From positions 3,410,001 to 3,474,000 of the forward strand of contig JALDNG010000016.1 in NCBI GenBank assembly GCA_024349245.1: a stretch of 64,000 nucleotides of DNA, read 5' to 3'. This stretch comes from Neodontobutis hainanensis. Lineage: Eukaryota > Chordata > Actinopteri > Gobiiformes > Odontobutidae. Of this stretch, positions 57,890 through 64,000 are shown piece by piece. The translations under genes were made by a program, and so were the position numbers. The notes below the pieces were generated by a model. That model did no database searches. It worked only from the letters and a program-made list of their open reading frames with translations, and was not told where the DNA came from. Each line of letters opens with the position of its first letter. Position 1 is the stretch's first letter.

Positions 57890-60740
57890 GAAGTTGGTAT
57901 TTTCCTAATCACATGCCTGCTCATCCTTAGCCATCACTTATTAGCACTGTCTGAGACTGCTTACTAACTGTATCAGCCCTCATCATGGGAACATAGTCGA
58001 AGAAACACTTTCTGTTTATTGGGGCTTGGAAAAGTCAGGCAGTCACAGCAAGAATATGAGGTCAAAGTAGGTCTGGAGTCATTTTAAACTGACCTAAAAG
58101 CCTAAACAGTACTTTAAAGTTGACTTTTTCTTTTGTTGTAACATTGCTGCTACTTCTAAGTCCAACTTATCATTCAGCAAATGAGTCTTCAGCTGCTAAA
58201 ACACTTTCTGTCTTTAATACCATTCCTGTTCAGATCTGCCAGGTTGTTGATTGAGACTTAGAAGCCTTTATTGTTATTGTATTCAAGATACAACAAAAAT
58301 GTTCTCACATCAGTTACGAGACTGCGTTAAAATCCTTCACATGTAACTCATAAAACCATAAAATGCAGTTACTGCACAGAACATAGGCTAATACCAATAA
58401 ACAGAATTAATGTTGCACAGTGCCTTGTACATTGTAAAGTCTATTTGTGTTTTAAGTGCTCCTTATCTACTCGGTGTCGAAGATGTGAAGAGCTCTGGAT
58501 AGATAGCGGCCCTCGGCAATCTCAATGTTCATTGTTTTTTATAAGTGGTGGTCTGCTCTATAAAAAAAAACTTGTGGATATTAAAGTAACTGGTACAATT
58601 ATAAACAAGCTCACAGAGAAGAAAGTACTTAAGCAAAATACTTCCAGCTTTCCATTAAAAAATAATAAAAGAAATGTAGATTTAGCATGTTTTGGAATTT
58701 AGTGCAGACTAGTTGAGCTGGGTAATTATTGGGTAGCTACCAGAATATGCATAGATTTGCTTTATTTTTAGGATGTCAGGAATTGTCATGGAGAAAAGTT
58801 TAATTTGCAGCACCAATAACATTAAATGTTTTTGTTTTAGTCTGTGTTTAGTCTGAGTGCCCCAGTGTTCTTGCACAAGGCCACAGAGCTAAAGGTGAGA
58901 GGTTTTAACTTTTTGTGTATTTTGTGTATATTTTAAGATACACACTAAAAGAAATGTGAATGTGTCAAAATCCACATGTGTGAATGCGGTGCATCAAACA
59001 CTCAACACCAAGACAAAAAATACTGTCAATAAAGTCTTGTTTATTGACTTAAAATACAAATATGAGTAGGATTGGCATACTTAAAATGTAACAAAATGTC
59101 TGTGTCAACATCTTTATAGTGTACATTGTCAATATTTAGAACAAAAGAAATCTCATATTCGTAAAAGAATGCACTATCACACTATAGCACACTGTTAAAA
59201 GCAGACAAAATATCCACTAATGATGGCCATCCCTTTTTATATATTCATCATATACATCCTAGTGTCGTGTCATTCTTTATGATGTGGAATTTCCCAACTT
59301 TACTTTCAAAATGAGTGATGCTTGTTTTTAAAATGCCTGGTGCTTCAACAATGCATATATCAATTACTAAAATAATGTGCATTACAAATAAAGTAGAAAT
59401 GTTTAATTAAAATCTTAATGGGGAAACTGGGCTGATGCCCCATTTTTAATTTTTATATTTAAATTATATAAAGATTTTTTATCTTTATTATTTTTTTTAT
59501 ATTTTTATATTTGACACAATATAAAAATACTTTAACTTAACACAGGTTGTAAGGAGGTTTTTGTTCTCATGTCAGATAGTTACTGTAAAATGTATTGCAC
59601 AAGTTATTTTTGTTTCATTCAGAGTAATCTTTTTATTGGCAAAACTGATTTTTAACTGTGCATTACTATATTCAGCACTGACAGTGTCATAACCTTGTCT
59701 GTCCACTAGAGGCCATCACTGCTCTACAACACTAAAGATGTACTGGCCTCCTTTTACAGTACAACTTAAATAGTGTAAAATCATAACACACAAACGTCCT
59801 TAGGTGTACAACCAACCATTGTGTGATGTAAGAAATATTCTAATATACACAAACAGAATATTATTATGATTATTACTCTTCACAGAAAAACCTGAAGCAC
59901 ATAAAAACACAGCCAATGTACATGTCCACCAAAGAAACACAACAATCACATTGAACACAACAGCAGTTCACTGACTGTGGTGCCACAGAAATAGTCACAA
60001 CTCAGTTCATCTTTTTCAGACTGGCTCAAAATCTCTGAAATACCTAGATAAAAAAAAAGGAAAAATCCAATATCACAAAAATAACAGCTCTGTGAGGATG
60101 CAAATTAAGAACTTTTTATAATCCATCATCATACACAAGAAAGCTACAACCATGTAGAAAGGCAATGCACATAGGTTCTGATAGAAACATATGCCGGTCA
60201 GTGTGGCAGCACAAAACTCTTATTGTCTTGGCTTTTTGTGACATTTCACATGTACATCATTCTGTTTTAAAATGCAAAACCACTTTGCACTTTACAAATC
60301 TAGCTACCCACAGAAAATGGCAGGAGATTTAAAGCCCAAACTCTGTCAGAAAGATATTCTTTCACTTTGACAAATAGCACTTCAAATATATGAATGTTTT
60401 TCATATCACTAACTTTAATATCTCTCTCTCAACACATTTATTAGCCCTTTTCTTTAACGCTCCATTCAGTTTATTTCTTAAACTTGCATGAAATGATTCT
60501 TCAAGGACAGACTTCACCTTGACACAACTTCCAAGCATACACATTAGGCACAAATGTACCATTACATGGTGTACATCACCAAATGTTTGAAAAACATAGG
60601 TGTGCTGTGTTTAACATACCAGCAGAGAAACACAATAAGGATTTCTAAGCAAAAAACTCCACAGAAACAACATTATGATGCTTCTCAGTTTTGCTTGTCC
60701 TATGTGAAACATTAACCATTAACCATTTAAAAAGAGTACC
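57890..60740 (-). other. fmn2 upstream region and chrm3 3' UTR
   Basis: 2.85 kb without coding exons. The distal half (about 59020-60740) is probably chrm3 3' UTR. The proximal part should contain the fmn2 promoter, but no TATA box or CpG island stands out. Confidence 0.6.
59040..59045 (-). terminator. chrm3: candidate chrm3 polyadenylation signal
   Basis: TTTATT on the plus strand is AATAAA for chrm3. About 15-35 bases further on the minus strand comes a GU-rich stretch (gtcttggtgttgagtgtttg). It would give a 3' UTR of about 1.7 kb. Confidence 0.5.
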
Positions 60741-62678
60741 TTACGTTGATTCCCTTGGAATCCTCCTGTGGAAGACCACTGACTGCCTTTGCTCGAACTG
60801 TTGCTTCCTACGCTTCTTCTGATCCCACTGGCACATTAGAATCATCTTGAAAGTTGTTCGGAAAGTCTTGTTGCACAGGGCATAACACATAGGGTTGACC
60901 GTGCTGTTGACATAGCACAGCCAGTAGCCCACTGCCCACAGTGAATCTGGGATACAACCCTTACAGAAGGCATTTATGAGCACCATTATGTTGTATGGTG
61001 TCCATGTGATGATAAAAGCAAATAGGATGGCACTTAGAGTCTGAGCTGCCTTCTTTTCTTTCACTAAGGACATGCGCTTCCTCTTGGTGATCTGATTTCT
61101 GGCTCGGGCTGCAAAACGCTTTGCCAGAGCTGCCTCTTTAAAGGAAATTGGGGCTGAGTGTGATTTGGTGGTGGTGCTGGTGGTAGTTGAATCAGTGGCA
61201 GTGGCTGTTGTTTGACCATCTAATGAACTGGTGTTAGAGTTTGCCTTGATGGTGGGTGTGGCCTGGATCTTGCGAGAGCAGAAGTGTTGGTGGTAGTTAT
61301 TTTCTGTGTTCGCTCCATCAGGAGTGGTGGCAGCTGTAGTGTTGGTTGTGCCTATTGAGAGGCTGTCTTGGCTATACTCTGCCCCTCTAAGGGGATCCTC
61401 TTCTGACACAGCATCTAGATCCTCACATGATGTGAGTTGGGAGTTGACAGCAGCCTTAATACCAGGCAGGCTAAGAACAATAGAGAAAATGGCATGACTT
61501 TGTGACATAATCTCTTTTCCACCACAATCTTCATCCTCTGAAGATCCAGACTGGTCCATGGAGAGTACAGCATCATTGTTGTTCCAGCTGTCGCTGCTGC
61601 TCTGGTCTGGATCACCCTCTCCTTGTCTGATAGTACCAGGTCTCCAAGAACGAACTCCAGGCCAGCAGTGGAGGCGACCAACTAGCTCTCGACATGCGCT
61701 TTTTCTTCTCGACAATCTGGTAAGCTCATAGCTGCCACAACTTCTGCCACTTCCTGTCTGATGGACAAAACGAGCCCTTTCTCCTGTACCATTGCCACTT
61801 CTTGCTCTAATGGCACCACGTCCAACTGAACCCTGCAAACCAGCCAACTCTTTAGAACGGTTCTGGGTCTCCTTGTAAATCTGCCAGTAGAGAACACTCA
61901 TAATTGTAACAGGCAGGTAGAAGGCTGCCATAGCTGTGCAGAAAGTAATAGTGGGCTCAGGTAGAAACTGAATATAGCACGCATCCGGGGGTACAGTCCT
62001 TTTCCCCTCAAAATACTGCCAGAGCAAAATAGCTGGGGCCCACAACACAAGAGACACAAACCAAGCCAAACCGATCATAATACCAGCTCGCTTTGTCGTC
62101 CGTTTGGCCCGGTAAGTCAGAGGCCTGGTGATTGAAAAGTAGCGGTCAAAACTGATCACTAATAAGTTCATAACTGAGGCATTGCTGGCCACATAGTCTA
62201 TAGTGAGCCATAAATCACAAGCCCAGTTGCCCATGGCCCAGTACCCCATCACCAGATAAGCTGTGTAGAGGTTCATGGATATGACCCCAATGATGAGGTC
62301 AGCTACAGCCAAACTTAATAAGAAGTAGTTATTGACTGTTTTTAGTTGGCGGTTGACCTTGAATGACACCACTACTAGGATGTTGCCAATGATCGTAACA
62401 AGTGATAGCATTCCTGTCACCAGGACAATTAGAACAACCTGCCACAAATGGTGACCTCCAAGTGGGTCCCGGATGACATCTGTGCTCCCGTTGGAGAATT
62501 CTGGGGTAACATTCCAACACTTGTTAGCAAAGGAGGAGTTGTCATCAATGCTGTTCATTGGATAAACAACATGGGAGCTTCCTCCAGTTTCTCCTTTGTA
62601 GAAAGCATTGGATTGTGGGTAGGCTCCTGCGACAGGTGCAGTCAGGAAAAGGCCAGGTTCTGTACTGTTGAAGCTCAT
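60741..62678 (-). CDS. chrm3: Muscarinic acetylcholine receptor M3
   Basis: A 645-residue class A GPCR that binds acetylcholine and couples to Gq/11 at the plasma membrane. Extracellular N-terminus 1-77 has glycosylation motifs at Asn4, 47, 56 and 63. TM1 ~78-101, TM2 ~115-136, TM3 ~153-174 with ligand Asp161 and DRY 178-180, TM4 ~197-219, TM5 ~242-265, TM6 ~546-567 with WTPYN (559-563), TM7 ~580-601 with NPMCY. Cys154-Cys234 should form the conserved disulfide. DPLGGHHLWQVV, DQSSSDSWNNNDA and RRKQQFEQRQSVVFHRR are M3-specific against M1 and M5. The third intracellular loop (~272-545) is longer than in human M3 (590 residues). I chose the ATG at 62678 because an acceptor at 62698 puts the more distal in-frame Met in intron. 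The a/b paralogue is undetermined. Confidence 0.96.
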   Translation of the reverse strand: MSFNSTEPGLFLTAPVAGAYPQSNAFYKGETGGSSHVVYPMNSIDDNSSFANKCWNVTPEFSNGSTDVIRDPLGGHHLWQVVLIVLVTGMLSLVTIIGNILVVVSFKVNRQLKTVNNYFLLSLAVADLIIGVISMNLYTAYLVMGYWAMGNWACDLWLTIDYVASNASVMNLLVISFDRYFSITRPLTYRAKRTTKRAGIMIGLAWFVSLVLWAPAILLWQYFEGKRTVPPDACYIQFLPEPTITFCTAMAAFYLPVTIMSVLYWQIYKETQNRSKELAGLQGSVGRGAIRARSGNGTGERARFVHQTGSGRSCGSYELTRLSRRKSACRELVGRLHCWPGVRSWRPGTIRQGEGDPDQSSSDSWNNNDAVLSMDQSGSSEDEDCGGKEIMSQSHAIFSIVLSLPGIKAAVNSQLTSCEDLDAVSEEDPLRGAEYSQDSLSIGTTNTTAATTPDGANTENNYHQHFCSRKIQATPTIKANSNTSSLDGQTTATATDSTTTSTTTKSHSAPISFKEAALAKRFAARARNQITKRKRMSLVKEKKAAQTLSAILFAFIITWTPYNIMVLINAFCKGCIPDSLWAVGYWLCYVNSTVNPMCYALCNKTFRTTFKMILMCQWDQKKRRKQQFEQRQSVVFHRRIPREST

Positions 62679-62694
62679 TGTTAGGTCCTGGCAT
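62545..62694 (-). promoter_or_regulatory. chrm3: overlapping upstream ORF on chrm3
   Basis: If the acceptor at 62698 is used, the mRNA has an ATG at 62694, 16 bases before and out of frame with the receptor start. It has A at -3 and runs 49 codons (MPGPNNEL...) to a stop inside the receptor coding region. Such an ORF would reduce receptor translation. Confidence 0.45.
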
Positions 62695-62697
62695 ATT
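62679..62697 (-). other. chrm3: chrm3 5' UTR part of coding exon
   Basis: Nineteen bases between a strong acceptor (tttcccttttctgttttcttcag) and the ATG. CHRM genes typically have their whole coding region in one exon with this arrangement. Confidence 0.7.
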
Positions 62698-64000
62698 CTG
62701 AAGAAAACAGAAAAGGGAAACAATGAAAAAAAAATTTCTGTTGTAGAAATGACAATTCACCATTTTACCAGTAGGTGACGCTAGAAGACCAATGTAGAAG
62801 AAGCATTAAATCTAATCTTTTACATTGAAACTCAGTGGACACATCATCTTTAGAGTCTAATTCCAGAACTGAAAAGGGAATGTTATTAATCTAAAATCCT
62901 GTTTAACTCTTTAACCTTAAGAACTGTACACTTCTACTGATATTGCATTTTGAGAGAGACTTGGGCTAGGGTCAGTATATGACCCATAGTTTGATATTTT
63001 ACAAAAGGTAAACTATAGTGTCATTGTGAAAGATGAAGGTGTGATGTTACGTGTTTTTGTTTTTTATAAAATAAAATAAATAATCACAAAAGTTGAAAGA
63101 TGTTAGCAGCATGCTTTAAATTTTGTGGTTTTGGGAAAATCAGCTGAAAGAAAAGCTCCTGCTGGGTCTCACAAAGCAACTCTCGATGAATAGAAAATAA
63201 CTTGAGGAAGTGTTTTGTAAAGCAGTGTGTCCTGTGATTTAGGTTTGTCTATGCAATCATCTATAATTGCCATGTTGATTGTATTTAGCTTGTTTGTTAA
63301 AGAGACAGGAGCCCAAAAAATGAGAAAGAAACATCAAACAGTAAAGCACAAGGTATAGCAATTGCTACTTCTGTCAGGCATATTATACATTTGCATATTT
63401 TTAACCATAAGAGCAGCGCAGTTAATAAACATACCTAAAATAGCGGTCATTGAGAGAACCTGTAGTTATGTGTATTACTATATTAGAAATCTTAAAGTAG
63501 AGTAAATTTAACATTTGTTGCTTATTTTCTTATGTGGACAAAATCAGAGTTTTGCTTAATATGCAATAACAAATGCTGCACAGTCTCTATTTATTATTGA
63601 AGGTATGGACATGGTGTTACTGGTGCTAACGTTTATAAACTGAGACTCACATTTATCGTCAGATACAACTAAAGAAATATACACATTATGAGAAATAAAA
63701 GTAAACATTTTTCAAATAAAAGTGCAAACATGTACGCTGCAGCGCACTACTTGATCCCACAGGGAACGCTGTTTGAGGCTCAATGTGCACCTGTGCCTTG
63801 AATCTTAGACCTCCCACTGAGCCGTTAAAGAACCCCAGTAGCCAACAGCAACTCGCAGTCATTCCTGACACAAAGTGCACACGGCTTCCACTATTATCAA
63901 GATCTCTGTAGATGCATATACAGTACACACACACAGACAATATCCACACATGTGCATTGTTCATATGAGTGACAGGGACAAGTAAAACAAAAAGCATTAC
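62698..64000 (-). other. chrm3 upstream intron or 5' region
   Basis: 1.3 kb of AT-rich sequence without coding signal or clear repeat. Untranslated chrm3 exons are expected beyond the window. Confidence 0.6.

Noticed and set aside
62679..62723. chrm3 start at the more distal Met (62723)
   Set aside because: Those codons lie across a strong polypyrimidine tract and acceptor, so they are intronic; MSFN at 62678 is the likely start.

Overview
The window is vertebrate genomic DNA, almost certainly from a teleost fish. It is AT-rich and intron-containing, carries fish-type interspersed repeats (a tRNA-derived SINE with a fish V-SINE-like tail, an internally deleted Tc1/mariner copy, hairpin MITE-like elements) and long TG and AT microsatellites. 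There is no bacterial, viral or CRISPR content. The closest relatives named here are recalled, not searched.

Four genes account for all the coding sequence. They are, in order, rgs7 (+), grem2 (+), fmn2 (-) and chrm3 (-). This is the RGS7-GREM2-FMN2-CHRM3 order and relative orientation I know from human 1q43. rgs7 is 5'-truncated by the window: exons from 5741 to 21694 encode DEP, linker, GGL and RGS domains in 443 residues, and the first ~26 residues lie upstream of base 1. grem2 is one coding exon (29048-29605) for a 185-residue secreted BMP antagonist of the DAN family. fmn2 is complete, with 17 coding exons between 31147 and 56727. They join in phase to a 1271-residue formin with FH1, FH2 and a C-terminal Spire-binding tail. 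A further upstream exon (57787-57880) and an open extension of exon 1 could add 238 residues. chrm3 is a single coding exon (60741-62678) for a 645-residue muscarinic M3 receptor.

Layout: 1-5740 is upstream rgs7 intron with a SINE. 5741-22440 holds rgs7 exons, introns and 3' UTR, including a ~460 bp hairpin element (6539-6998) and a Tc1-like remnant (9062-9765). 22441-29046 is intergenic or grem2 5' intron. 29047-30346 is grem2, whose 3' end converges with that of fmn2. 30346-57880 is fmn2. 57881-60740 is intergenic plus chrm3 3' UTR. 60741-62697 is chrm3, followed by its upstream intron or 5' region.

The genes are not a pathway cluster, but three act in or beside G-protein signalling and the cytoskeleton. 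chrm3 is a Gq-coupled receptor, rgs7 accelerates GTP hydrolysis on Gi/o alpha subunits as a complex with G-beta-5, and fmn2 nucleates actin with Spire. grem2 binds BMPs outside the cell. The most interesting observations are the fmn2 N-terminal extension with a GC-AG intron, the overlapping upstream ORF on chrm3, two alternative rgs7 C-termini, and the convergent grem2/fmn2 3' ends. I found no undescribed biological system beyond these.
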